Positions 10,989 through 19,778 of a stretch of 64,000 bases of DNA are shown here, one piece after another. The translations under genes and the position numbers were made by a program. The notes beneath the pieces were generated by a model. That model was not told the DNA's origin. It was given only the letters and a program-made list of their open reading frames with translations, and made no database searches. The stretch is from the NCBI RefSeq assembly GCF_028553805.1, contig NZ_CP067140.1:1674001-1738000 (forward strand), given 5' to 3'. Numbering within the stretch: the first letter of the stretch is position 1; every line of letters starts with the position of its first letter. This DNA is from Paracoccus saliphilus (GTDB lineage: Bacteria > Pseudomonadota > Alphaproteobacteria > Rhodobacterales > Rhodobacteraceae).

Positions 10989-11057
10989 GGACCATCCTTG
11001 CGAGAGGCGCGTGGCAAGCCTATATTCCATACGTGTCTTTGAGAACGGGAACGCCCC

Positions 11058-11381
11058 ATGAACGTGCCTCCGAAAGTGACAGAACGCGCCTTTGCCCAGC
11101 TGGCCGAGATCAATACCTCGGGCGAAATCCGCCCCCTGCGGGTGGCAGTGTCGGGCGGTGGCTGCTCGGGTTTCCAATATGACATCCGGCTGGACAAGGC
11201 CGAGGATGACGATCTGGTGCTGGAAGCCGATGGCCAGGCAGTCGTGGTCGATCCGGTGTCGCTGCCTTACCTTGCCGGCGCGGTGATCGATTTCACCGAC
11301 GAGCTGATCGGCGCGCGCTTCACGATCGACAACCCGAACGTGACCTCCAGCTGCGGTTGCGGGACGTCGTTTTCGCTCTGA
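11058..11381 (+). CDS. erpA: HesB/IscA-type iron-sulfur cluster insertion protein (ErpA-like)
   Basis: A 107-aa A-type Fe-S carrier. The three conserved cysteines are in GGGCSGFQYD and in the C-terminal SSCGCG. The protein passes clusters to apo-enzymes in the cytoplasm. It is not beside an isc or suf cluster, which favours a stand-alone ErpA over IscA or SufA, though the sequence alone does not separate these. xthA follows on the same strand after 52 bases. Confidence 0.88.
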   Translation: MNVPPKVTERAFAQLAEINTSGEIRPLRVAVSGGGCSGFQYDIRLDKAEDDDLVLEADGQAVVVDPVSLPYLAGAVIDFTDELIGARFTIDNPNVTSSCGCGTSFSL

Positions 11382-11433
11382 TCCATTCGCATCACTGCTT
11401 GTCATTCCGCCCGGGTCCGACCAAGATGCCGGC

Positions 11434-12219
11434 ATGAAAATCGCATCCTTCAATATCAACGGCATCAAGGCGCGGATCATGGCGCTGACGGATTGGCTGA
11501 GCGCGGCCGAGGCCGATGTCGTGGTCCTGCAAGAGATCAAATCCATCGATGAGGCCTTTCCGCGCGCGCATTTCGAGGATCTGGGATGGAATGTCGAAAC
11601 CCATGGACAAAAGGGGTTCAACGGCGTCGCCATCCTGTCGAAACTGCCGATCGAAGACGTGATGCGCGGCCTGCCCGGTGACGAGAGTGACGAACAGGCG
11701 CGCTATATCGAGGCGACTGTTGTCGGGGACAAGGCGGTCCGGATCGCGGGGCTGTACCTGCCCAATGGCAACCCGGTGCCGGGGCCGAAATACGATTACA
11801 AGCTGGCATGGATGGAGCGCCTGCGGATTCGGTCCGCCGAATTGCTCGCCAGCGAGATGCCGGTGGTGATGCTGGGCGATTACAATGTCATCCCCGAGAC
11901 GCGCGATGCCGCAACCCCGAAGAAATGGGAAGACGACGCGCTGTTCCTGCCGCAAAGCCGGGCTGCGATGCGGGCTATCCAATGGCAGGGCTGGTCGGAT
12001 GCGATCCGACTGCGCGATCCCTGGTCCACGCGCGGGCCGTTCACATTCTGGGACTTTCAGGGCGGCGCCTGGAGCAAGGATGACGGCATCCGGATCGATC
12101 ATATGCTGCTGTCGCCGCAAGCCGCCGATCTGCTTGTTGAGACCGGCGTGGACCGCGAGGCGCGTGCAGCCGAAAAGCCAAGCGACCACGTGCCGGTCTG
12201 GCTGCGGCTGGCAGCCTGA
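11434..12219 (+). CDS. xthA: exodeoxyribonuclease III
   Basis: A 261-aa AP endonuclease/3'-5' exonuclease for base-excision repair. It has the family start MKIASFNINGIKAR, the catalytic Glu in LQEIKS, the GDYNVIP motif and the C-terminal SDHVPVW with the catalytic His. Length is normal. It probably shares a transcript with the ErpA-like gene. Confidence 0.95.
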   Translation: MKIASFNINGIKARIMALTDWLSAAEADVVVLQEIKSIDEAFPRAHFEDLGWNVETHGQKGFNGVAILSKLPIEDVMRGLPGDESDEQARYIEATVVGDKAVRIAGLYLPNGNPVPGPKYDYKLAWMERLRIRSAELLASEMPVVMLGDYNVIPETRDAATPKKWEDDALFLPQSRAAMRAIQWQGWSDAIRLRDPWSTRGPFTFWDFQGGAWSKDDGIRIDHMLLSPQAADLLVETGVDREARAAEKPSDHVPVWLRLAA

Positions 12220-12322
12220 CGATCAGCGATTTCTTGCGGAACATCCAACGCATTCAGGCAATGTAAATATGTTTCATGGCTGAGATTTGCCAGGAAATGG
12301 CTAAAACGCAGCGAGGTTCAGG

Positions 12323-12706
12323 ATGAATGCCGTCCTGTCGGATTGCAATGGTCTGACGGAAATCGCGACGCATAGCGCGGTCGGCAAATTTCTGGGCGGC
12401 GCATCGGGCCTGCGGGATGAACATAACGGGCGGCTCGAACGGGTGCCGACATTCAGGATCGACGACCTGCCCATCGAGGATCTCTGCCTGATCCAGCCGG
12501 ATGTCGAAGGCCACGAGAACAGCGTGCTGAAAGGCGCCGAATCGACGATAGAACGATTCGAGCCGATCATCCTGATCGAGAACAACCTGAACAATTGTGC
12601 CGAAGTGCTGACCGGGTCAGGTCACGGGCATTGTTTCACCAGGGGCGGGCTCTCCTATTGGGCGCGCCCGGTGGATCGTGATTTCGTCAAATCCCTGAAT
12701 GCCTGA
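12323..12706 (+). pseudogene. truncated FkbM-family methyltransferase
   Basis: A 127-aa frame with the C-terminal half of an FkbM methyltransferase, recognised by TFRIDDLPI, then QPDVEGHENSVLKGAE and EPIILIENN. The N-terminal SAM-binding strands with the glycine motif are absent, and only about 100 bases separate it from xthA, so they are not encoded upstream. Full family members run about 230-280 aa. A GAGG lies about 10 bases before ATG 12323, so the remnant may still be translated. Its base composition is less GC-rich than its neighbours. I read it as a decayed, possibly transferred, polysaccharide-modification gene. Confidence 0.6.
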
Positions 12707-12726
12707 CGCCCCGGATTCGGGGCTTG

Positions 12727-13614
12727 TTACAAGACCAGGACGCCGGAATGCTTGGCCATGTGCTCCGGCTCGACATGGATGGTGATCTGCGCCTCGGGCA
12801 GTTTCGCGTGCAGGGATTGCTCGATACGGTCGCAGATGCCGTGGGCCTCGTCGACTGTGGTCTGTCCGTCCACGACGAGATGGAAATCGATGAATGTCAC
12901 GCGCCCGGCATGGCGCGTCCGCAGGTCATGGGCCTCGATGGCCCCGGTCGCGCGGTCGGATATGATGCCGCGGATCACGTTCAGGGTATCGTCGGATACC
13001 GCCTCATCCATCAGACCGCTGAGCGAAGAGGCGGTCAGCTTCCAGCCCGACCATAGGATATTCAGTCCGACCAGTCCCGCCAGCAGGGGATCCAGTACCG
13101 TCCAACCGGTCATGACCGCGAGCGCGACACCAAGCAGCACCGCGCCCGAGGTGATCACATCCGTCAAGAGATGCTTGCCATCCGCAACCAGGGCAGGGGA
13201 TTTCAGCCTCCCCCCGCGTGAGATCAGCACCCGGCACCAGATAGCGTTCATCACCCCGGCCATGGCGTTGATCGCCATGCCGGTGAAAGGGGCGTCAAGC
13301 TCCGGCGGGTTACGAAAACCGAGATAGGCCTCGCGCATGATCAGCAGGGCCGCGAGAATGATCATGACCCCTTCCAGAACGGCGCTGAAGAATTCCGCCT
13401 TGTGATGTCCATAGGGGTGGCCGGCATCGGCGGGGCGGGCGGCGACGCGGATCGCGATCAGGGCGGCAAAGGCGGTTGCCACATTGACGGTGCTCTCGAG
13501 CGCATCCGACAAGAGCGCGACCGAGCCGGTCAGCCACCATGCCAGCAGCTTCAGGGCCAGGACGACAAGTCCGACAACAATGCTGCCCACGGCGATTTTC
13601 AGAACATTTGTCAT
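12727..13614 (-). CDS. cation diffusion facilitator (FieF/CzcD family) metal transporter
   Basis: A 295-aa inner-membrane protein with about six hydrophobic helices in residues 1-210 and a soluble C-terminal domain. Metal-site residues appear in SDALEST (TM2), GHHKAEFF after TM2 and KHLLTDVITS (TM5), the pattern of proton-driven Zn, Fe or Mn efflux. The histidine-bearing C-terminal domain (about 215-285) is the ferredoxin-like metal-sensing dimer domain. The metal cannot be assigned. It converges with the FkbM remnant; no regulator is adjacent. Confidence 0.9.
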   Translation of the reverse strand: MTNVLKIAVGSIVVGLVVLALKLLAWWLTGSVALLSDALESTVNVATAFAALIAIRVAARPADAGHPYGHHKAEFFSAVLEGVMIILAALLIMREAYLGFRNPPELDAPFTGMAINAMAGVMNAIWCRVLISRGGRLKSPALVADGKHLLTDVITSGAVLLGVALAVMTGWTVLDPLLAGLVGLNILWSGWKLTASSLSGLMDEAVSDDTLNVIRGIISDRATGAIEAHDLRTRHAGRVTFIDFHLVVDGQTTVDEAHGICDRIEQSLHAKLPEAQITIHVEPEHMAKHSGVLVL

Positions 13615-13855
13615 TGTGACCCGCCCGCTTGCCGTCCCTTTCGCGTTGACGCAGGCTTTGTCAGATCATCCGGGATTGCTCAACCTGAAATGAACCACGG
13701 TTCCTGGGTGATAGAGCAGTCAAAACAAGGCGAACACCTGGCAAAATGATCCTGCAACGCCTTCATCCGGCGCGCGCTGACGCAAGCTGCCACAAGGATA
13801 TGGACCATGCAACGCGGGATGGACCGGGCCCGGTGCAAGCCCTATACCCGCGCCC

Positions 13856-14182
13856 ATGCAAAACGTCGCCATCTACTTCGCCGCGGCAATGGCCGAGATC
13901 GCCGGATGTTTCGCTTTCTGGGCATGGTTCAGATTGGACAAGCCGATCTACTGGCTATTGCCGGGAATGGCATTGCTGGCGCTGTTCGCGTGGTTGCTGA
14001 CACTCAGCCCCGCCGATCAGGCCGGGCGCGCCTATGCCGTTTACGGCGGTATCTATATCGCTTCGTCGCTCGTCTGGCTGTGGCTGGTCGAGGGACAGCG
14101 CCCCGATAGCTGGGACCTGACCGGCGCGGCGATCTGCCTGACCGGGGCTGCCATCATCCTGTGGGGACCGCGTGGCGGTTAA
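13856..14182 (+). CDS. YnfA family (UPF0060) small membrane protein
   Basis: A 108-aa protein with four predicted transmembrane helices, matching YnfA in the [12 protein letters not shown] start, [17 protein letters not shown] centre and [17 protein letters not shown] end. The fold resembles small multidrug-resistance proteins, but the physiological role is not settled. It stands alone between the CDF gene and a copy of the dispersed repeat. Confidence 0.9.
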   Translation: MQNVAIYFAAAMAEIAGCFAFWAWFRLDKPIYWLLPGMALLALFAWLLTLSPADQAGRAYAVYGGIYIASSLVWLWLVEGQRPDSWDLTGAAICLTGAAIILWGPRGG

Positions 14183-14235
14183 CGCGCACAGGGTCGAAGA
14201 AAAACCATTATGCGACCTAATCGGCCCCGAACCAG

Positions 14236-14259
14236 CCTCTTCTTCTTTGCTCAAATACC
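14236..14259 (-). repeat. dispersed intergenic GAAGAAG element, copy B
   Basis: On the minus strand this reads GGTATTTGAGCAAAGAAGAA and onward, close to copies A and C. It lies between the stops of the convergent YnfA and CsbD-like genes and has no GC hairpin beside it. Confidence 0.5.
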
Positions 14260-14319
14260 TTTACGGACTGAGCCGCGTCATGCCGAGATATCCCGCTCGC
14301 GCCAAGGCCCGCTCGGTTC

Positions 14320-14643
14320 CTAATCGTCCCGGTCATCCCCGAAATGGGCGTCATCGTCATATTCATCCTCGCCCTCGTTCACATATTTCGAACTGAGCGC
14401 GATGGAATGGTTGTCGTGGATCGGATCCATGACGATGTCCGAGGGAATTTCACCCCTCAGCCATTCCCGCAATTCCTCGCGTATTTCCGCGACCTCCTGT
14501 CCGGTCGCTTCGGCCAGATAGGCGATAAAGGCGCGCTGGTCGCCATCGATCTCGTCCAGTTCGGTCTCGTCGACCTCGGGCCATTTGTCCACGATGGCTT
14601 CATAGAACGCGGACCAGTTTTCCTGAACGTGATGCCATTTCAT
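14320..14643 (-). CDS. CsbD/YjbJ-like stress protein
   Basis: A 107-aa soluble protein. The N-terminal 60 residues follow the CsbD pattern: an opening MKWHHVQENW, a WPEVDETELDEIDG segment, then a predicted amphipathic helix. The C-terminus is strongly acidic (GEDEYDDDAHFGDDRDD), which is not part of the core family. CsbD proteins are induced by general stress; their activity is unknown. ATG 14643 has an AGGAGGGGG 8 bases upstream and shares its A with the stop of the small lipoprotein gene (TGATG), so translation is probably coupled. Confidence 0.75.
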   Translation of the reverse strand: MKWHHVQENWSAFYEAIVDKWPEVDETELDEIDGDQRAFIAYLAEATGQEVAEIREELREWLRGEIPSDIVMDPIHDNHSIALSSKYVNEGEDEYDDDAHFGDDRDD

Positions 14644-14771
14644 CAATAGCCCCCTCCTAAGAAGCTCTGACCCCATCGGGCGATGCCCGTGATATCCTCG
14701 CCCACACCTGCGACGCTGTTACAGCCAGCCAGCAATGTGCAGGCCAGCGTGACGATCATGACTGCTCTCAT
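14643..14771 (-). CDS. entericidin-like small lipoprotein
   Basis: A 42-aa frame with a hydrophobic N-terminus and lipobox: MRAVMIVTLACTLLAGCNSV, then AGVGEDITGIARWGQ. LAGC followed by N-S-V-A-G-V-G-E-D-I is the entericidin (EcnA/EcnB) pattern. After signal peptidase II cleavage a 26-aa membrane-anchored lipopeptide would remain. AGGAG lies about 8 bases before the start. The start overlaps the stop of the binding-protein gene by 4 bases and its stop overlaps the CsbD-like start by 1 base. Entericidins of enterobacteria form an antidote/toxin lipoprotein pair; only one member is present here, so a toxic role is not established. Confidence 0.8.
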   Translation of the reverse strand: MRAVMIVTLACTLLAGCNSVAGVGEDITGIARWGQSFLGGGY

Positions 14772-16636
14772 TTCTCTTTCTCCTGCCACCAGACTTCGGG
14801 CATGAAGCCCGGCCAGTCGCCATAAAGTGGTTTTTGATCAGGATACAACAGGTTGGACGAATGAGCCAGACGCGAGATGGGGGGATAGCTGACCGGGATC
14901 ACGTAGCGCCCGGCCGTCAACACCCGATCCAGCGCGCGCACGGCGGCGTTGAAATTCCCGGGACCATCCGCATTGAGCATTTCCCCGATCATCGTCTCGG
15001 CGGCGGGGCTGTTCATGCCCATCCAGTTCCGGCTGCCGGGCTGTGTCACACCCTCGTGGCCCCAATACAGCATCTGTTCGTTGCCAGGAGAGAGCGACAG
15101 GGCGCGTTCATACCAGGCCATATCGAACTGGTAATTATTGGTGCGCTGTATGAACTGCGCGGAATCCAGCATGGTCACGCGTGCCCTGATGCCCAGGTTG
15201 CGCAGCGCCTCTATATAGATGTCGGTGATCTGCTGCATTTCCGACGCGTTGCGCATGGAACTGCCCGACTGGTTCAGCAGGATCTCGAAGCTGAACGCGC
15301 GGCCATCGGCATTTCGCAGCACGCCATCCTGCACCGTCCAGCCCGCTTCGGCCAGCAATTGCATGGCCTTGCGCAGCCCGGCCCGGTCAAGAGGGCGGCG
15401 GCCGCCTTCGGGCAGGGTATAGCCCTCCAGCGTGCCGGGAAGGAGATCCTCGGCATATGGTTCCAGCAATTCCCGAACGCGGCCCTCGGCAGGACCGGGA
15501 TGCATGGCGAGTGTCGAATTGGCGAAATAAGAGGTGATCCGAGGCTCTCGGCCGCCGTTCAGCGCGTTGTTGATGAATTCGAAGTTGAACGCCTCGATCA
15601 TCGCCTGGCGTACGCGCCAATCGGCGAAGATCGGTTTGCGGCTGTTCATGACCAGCCCCATGATCCCTGACGGACGTTTATGCGGGATTTCGGATTTGAC
15701 GACCTTGCCCTCGGTCACCAGGGGGAAATCGAACTCGGTTTCCCATTTCAGTGGCGAGAATTCGCGCCAGACATCGATATCCCCTGCCTTGAATGCCTCG
15801 AAGATGGCGTTCGAATCGCCGAAATAGTCAAAGCGGATCTCGTCGAAATTGTAGAAACCGCGGCTGAGCGGCAGATCCTTGCCCCAATAATCGGGATTGC
15901 GCTTGAAGCTGATCATCCGGCCAGGATCGACCCGGTCGATGACATAGGGGGCAGAGCCGATCGGGATTTCGAGACCGGGACGGCTGAAATCCTTGCCCTC
16001 CCATTGCGCCTTTTTCAGGATCGGGCGCATCCCCATCAGCAAGGCCATTTCGCGATCAGGTTCCTTGAAGGTGAAGCGGACACTGCGCTCTCCGGTCTGC
16101 TCCATGCTGGCCACCTTGGACCATGCGCCCCGGTAGCGGGGATGGCCTTCTTCGCCCAGGGTCTCGTAGGACCACATCACGTCCTCGATTGTCACGGGAG
16201 AACCATCCGAGAACCGTGCTTCGGGACGCAGGGTGAACTCTACCCAACTGCGATCCGGGTCGGTTTCGACGGATTCGGCCAAAAGTCCATATAATGTGAA
16301 TGGTTCGTCGATCGAGCGATACATCAGCGTTTCGGCCACAAGTCCCGGCTGAAACAGGATCGGCCAGGCGGGGTTTCCCTTCAAAACCCATGGTTTCAGC
16401 GAGTCGAAGGAACCTTTTTCAGCCAAGCGAATCGCTCCTCCTTTCGGAGCCTTGGGATTCGCATATGGCAGATGGGGAAAACCCTCGGGGAGGGCGGGTT
16501 CTCCATACATTGCAATACCATGGGCGGGCTCTGCAAGGCTTGCCAGCGGCATTGATGCAACACCCGAAACGGACAGCGCGGCAGCAAGAAAGACACGTCT
16601 CATCGCGTAATTGTTAAGGATTTTGTAGATTCGCAT
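14768..16636 (-). CDS. ABC transporter substrate-binding protein, family 5 (YejA-like)
   Basis: A 622-aa periplasmic oligopeptide-type binding protein. After a long signal sequence (hydrophobic core about 15-35, Ala-rich end) it opens AEPAHGIAMYGEPALP and has PKGGAIRLAEKGSFDSL, closely following YejA, the binding protein for microcin C-like and other peptides. The solute-binding 5 core fills residues 100-550. ATG 16636 has a GAGG about 9 bases upstream; ATG 16603 lacks one. No permease or ATPase of the Yej system follows; downstream are the tiny lipoprotein and CsbD-like genes in an overlapping array. Confidence 0.87.
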   Translation of the reverse strand: MRIYKILNNYAMRRVFLAAALSVSGVASMPLASLAEPAHGIAMYGEPALPEGFPHLPYANPKAPKGGAIRLAEKGSFDSLKPWVLKGNPAWPILFQPGLVAETLMYRSIDEPFTLYGLLAESVETDPDRSWVEFTLRPEARFSDGSPVTIEDVMWSYETLGEEGHPRYRGAWSKVASMEQTGERSVRFTFKEPDREMALLMGMRPILKKAQWEGKDFSRPGLEIPIGSAPYVIDRVDPGRMISFKRNPDYWGKDLPLSRGFYNFDEIRFDYFGDSNAIFEAFKAGDIDVWREFSPLKWETEFDFPLVTEGKVVKSEIPHKRPSGIMGLVMNSRKPIFADWRVRQAMIEAFNFEFINNALNGGREPRITSYFANSTLAMHPGPAEGRVRELLEPYAEDLLPGTLEGYTLPEGGRRPLDRAGLRKAMQLLAEAGWTVQDGVLRNADGRAFSFEILLNQSGSSMRNASEMQQITDIYIEALRNLGIRARVTMLDSAQFIQRTNNYQFDMAWYERALSLSPGNEQMLYWGHEGVTQPGSRNWMGMNSPAAETMIGEMLNADGPGNFNAAVRALDRVLTAGRYVIPVSYPPISRLAHSSNLLYPDQKPLYGDWPGFMPEVWWQEKEK

Positions 16637-16720
16637 TGCCGCTCGCCTCGTCATTCTTGCTTTGGCTGTGATTTCAACAGTCTTGCTCCTGACGCGTCAA
16701 TGCCGGGGAAAACTTCGGTG

Positions 16721-16749
16721 TTGGACTCGGGGGCCGACTCGCGTATAAA
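16721..16749 (+). promoter_or_regulatory. promoter of the candidate sRNA
   Basis: TTGGAC at 16721-16726, 17-base spacer, TATAAA at 16744-16749 (5 of 6 to the -10 consensus; the -35 keeps TTG). The predicted start is about 16756. Confidence 0.5.
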
Positions 16750-16755
16750 TAACTC

Positions 16756-16829
16756 ACTGCTCGATAGGTTTCTTGCCTGTATGAAACCTGCCTCATGACT
16801 TGCGCCCGCCTTGTGCGGGCGCTTTTTTT
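16756..16829 (+). ncRNA. candidate small RNA of about 74 nt
   Basis: The predicted transcript contains a 7-bp hairpin (AGGTTTC at 16766-16772 with GAAACCT at 16783-16789, 10-base loop TTGCCTGTAT), a short single-stranded CTGCCTCATGACTT segment and an ideal terminator at 16802-16829. The only frame inside, starting ATG 16781, is five codons and has no ribosome binding site. Promoter, compact structure and terminator in an otherwise empty gap are the usual signature of a trans-acting sRNA. No known family is recognised. Confidence 0.55.
16802..16829 (+). terminator. intrinsic terminator of the candidate sRNA
   Basis: GCGCCCGC and GCGGGCGC form a perfect 8-bp stem with a CTTGT loop, followed directly by seven T. 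It cannot belong to a protein gene on the plus strand, because none precedes it for more than 2 kb. Confidence 0.85.
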
Positions 16830-17036
16830 ATGTGCCCGACAAGGGGACGGGCGATGTTTCGTGGTCCGCTGACGACCAAACAGCCCGGTCGCGGAAGGGT
16901 TCCTTTCAACAGGATGACCGCAATTCATTGTGATCGGTGACCTCGCTGTAGCCTTGCGCAAGCTGTCGTTTCCGGCTGCAGGCGATAGCTGGAGCGGTTA
17001 GGATGCCTGCAGGTAAAACGCAAGTTCGAGGACGTG

Positions 17037-17819
17037 ATGTTTGAGAAATTTCTGACGGGCAAGACTGCGGTTGTGACGGGGTCGAATTCCGGTATCGGCC
17101 TGGGCGTGGCTCATCAATTGGCCAAGGCGGGTGCCGGGGTCGTGCTGAACAGCTTTACCGACCGTGACGAGGATCACGCGTTGGCCGAGGAAATGGCGCG
17201 CGAGCATGGTGTGAAGGTGCGCTACATCAAGGCCGACATGTCGAAGGCGGACGAATGCCGTGCGCTGATCGAGAAGGCCGGGGCCTGCGATATCCTGGTC
17301 AACAATGCCGGTATCCAGCATGTCGCGCCGATCCCGGAATTCCCGGTCGAGAAATGGGATGCGATCATCGCCATCAACATGAACTCGGCCTTTCACACGA
17401 CCGCGGCGGCCCTGCCGATGATGCGCAAGGCCGGGTGGGGGCGGATCGTCAATATCGCCTCGGCCCATGGTTTGACGGCAAGCCCGTTCAAATCGGCCTA
17501 TGTCACCGCCAAGCACGGCGTTGTCGGACTGACCAAGGTGACCGGGCTCGAGACCGCGCAGGAAAAGATCACCTGCAACGCGATTTGTCCGGGCTATGTC
17601 CTGACTCCGCTGGTCGAGGCGCAGATTCCCGATACGATGAAGGAATATGACATGAGCCGCGAGGACGTGATCAAGAAGGTGATGCTGGAACGGCAGCCCT
17701 CGAAGGAATTCGCCACTGTCGAGGAAATCGGTGACACGACCGTCTTCCTGTGTAGCAATGCGGCGGCCCAGATCACCGGAACGACGATCAGCGTCGATGG
17801 CGGCTGGACGGCGCTGTGA
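17037..17819 (+). CDS. bdhA: 3-hydroxybutyrate dehydrogenase
   Basis: A 260-aa short-chain dehydrogenase oxidising D-3-hydroxybutyrate to acetoacetate with NAD, for use of PHB breakdown products. It shows TGSNSGIG, the LVNNAGIQHVAPI segment, Ser in NIASAHGL, YVTAKHG with the catalytic Tyr and Lys, and the HBDH-typical stretch ICPGYVLTPLVEAQIPD. The length matches. ATG 17037 has GAGGAC close upstream; the GTG before it is an alternative. A 46-codon frame follows 1 base after the stop. Confidence 0.92.
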   Translation: MFEKFLTGKTAVVTGSNSGIGLGVAHQLAKAGAGVVLNSFTDRDEDHALAEEMAREHGVKVRYIKADMSKADECRALIEKAGACDILVNNAGIQHVAPIPEFPVEKWDAIIAINMNSAFHTTAAALPMMRKAGWGRIVNIASAHGLTASPFKSAYVTAKHGVVGLTKVTGLETAQEKITCNAICPGYVLTPLVEAQIPDTMKEYDMSREDVIKKVMLERQPSKEFATVEEIGDTTVFLCSNAAAQITGTTISVDGGWTAL

Positions 17820-17820
17820 G

Positions 17821-17961
17821 ATGAGGATTCGGGGTTTCTGGCGCTGGCTTGACCGCTGGTCGAAGCGGCGGGCCGAGAAGAACCGGCGGTTCAAGATTCC
17901 CTGTCATCTGGGTGTGAAGAAGACGGGTTCGGACAAGCTGTCCGATGGATCGGAGCAGTGA
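17821..17961 (+). CDS. small basic hypothetical protein downstream of bdhA
   Basis: A 46-aa frame starts 1 base after the bdhA stop. It is Arg/Lys/Trp-rich at the N-terminus (MRIRGFWRWLDRWSKRRAEK) with one Cys, and continues with KIPCHLGVKKTG. No family is recognised and no strong ribosome binding site is visible, so coupled translation after bdhA would be needed. The following repeat hairpin would end the transcript. It may be real or chance. Confidence 0.4.
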   Translation: MRIRGFWRWLDRWSKRRAEKNRRFKIPCHLGVKKTGSDKLSDGSEQ

Positions 17962-17966
17962 GCGAA

Positions 17967-18025
17967 CGCCGCCCCTTGTGGGCGGCGTGCCTGCGGCGCG
18001 GATATTTGCATGAAGAAGAAGGGGG
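17967..18025 (+). repeat. dispersed hairpin plus GAAGAAG element, copy C
   Basis: A perfect 8-bp hairpin (CGCCGCCC 17967-17974 with GGGCGGCG 17980-17987) is followed by GGATATTTGCATGAAGAAGA and a G-run. Copy D repeats the tail almost exactly. It lies between the convergent bdhA unit and the aminotransferase gene, where it may act as a terminator or mRNA-end stabiliser. Confidence 0.65.
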
Positions 18026-18048
18026 CGGGTCGCGCTTTTCGGCTGCCC

Positions 18049-19284
<1,236 letters not shown>

Positions 19285-19348
19285 TCATGGCATAGGTTGT
19301 TTGCCGCCGGGCCACAAGCATCGGCGGAACGGCAAGGAGAGCAGGGCC

Positions 19349-19651
19349 ATGGCAGAAGCAGATACCCCGGATACCCGGCTGCGGCGGTTGCGGATGCGCA
19401 GTTGGCGGCGCGGCATGAAGGAGATGGACCTGATCCTCGGGCCGTTCTCGGACGGGCCCCTGCAAGAGCTGGATGATGCCGAATATGGCATATACGAGGC
19501 TCTGCTGACGGAAAACGACCAGGATCTGTATCGCTGGATCACTGCCCGGTTGAGCGGGCAGGGGGACGGGACAGAACCGGCCGCGCTTGCACCGCTGCTG
19601 GACAGGATCGCGGCGCATGCGGCCGGGCGTTTCGCCGCGTCAGGCAGGTAG
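19349..19651 (+). CDS. sdhE: succinate dehydrogenase assembly factor SdhE
   Basis: A 100-aa protein that helps attach FAD covalently to the flavoprotein of succinate dehydrogenase. The diagnostic RRGMKEMDLILG (RGxxE type) is at about residues 20-31, followed by the helical LDDAEYGIYEALLTENDQDLYRW region. AAGGAG lies 10 bases before ATG 19349; an in-frame ATG 48 bases earlier would add an unrelated stretch. It diverges from the aminotransferase gene. No sdh operon is in the window. Confidence 0.9.
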   Translation: MAEADTPDTRLRRLRMRSWRRGMKEMDLILGPFSDGPLQELDDAEYGIYEALLTENDQDLYRWITARLSGQGDGTEPAALAPLLDRIAAHAAGRFAASGR

Positions 19652-19778
19652 CCTGCCTGCGGCACTCCGGCCAAGGAAATTCGATCATATTTTCAGTATC
19701 TGCGGCGGCTTAACCGAAGATTCGCTTTTCCCGGACATTCTTGGGTCAATCGAGACGCAAGACAGGATAAATCCGGCT

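Larger units (their letters stand above)
16637..17036. other. 400-base intergenic region with a candidate sRNA gene
   Basis: No convincing protein gene is seen. The left third should hold the promoter of the binding-protein operon (minus strand). The middle holds a sigma-70-like promoter, hairpin and terminator of a putative sRNA. The right part (16830-17036) shows nothing beyond two CCTGCAGG-like motifs and should hold the bdhA promoter. Confidence 0.6.

Noticed and set aside
10989..11633. N-terminal extension of dgt by about 215 codons
   Set aside because: It runs antisense through the ErpA-like and xthA genes; the family N-terminus and a good ribosome binding site place the start at 10988.
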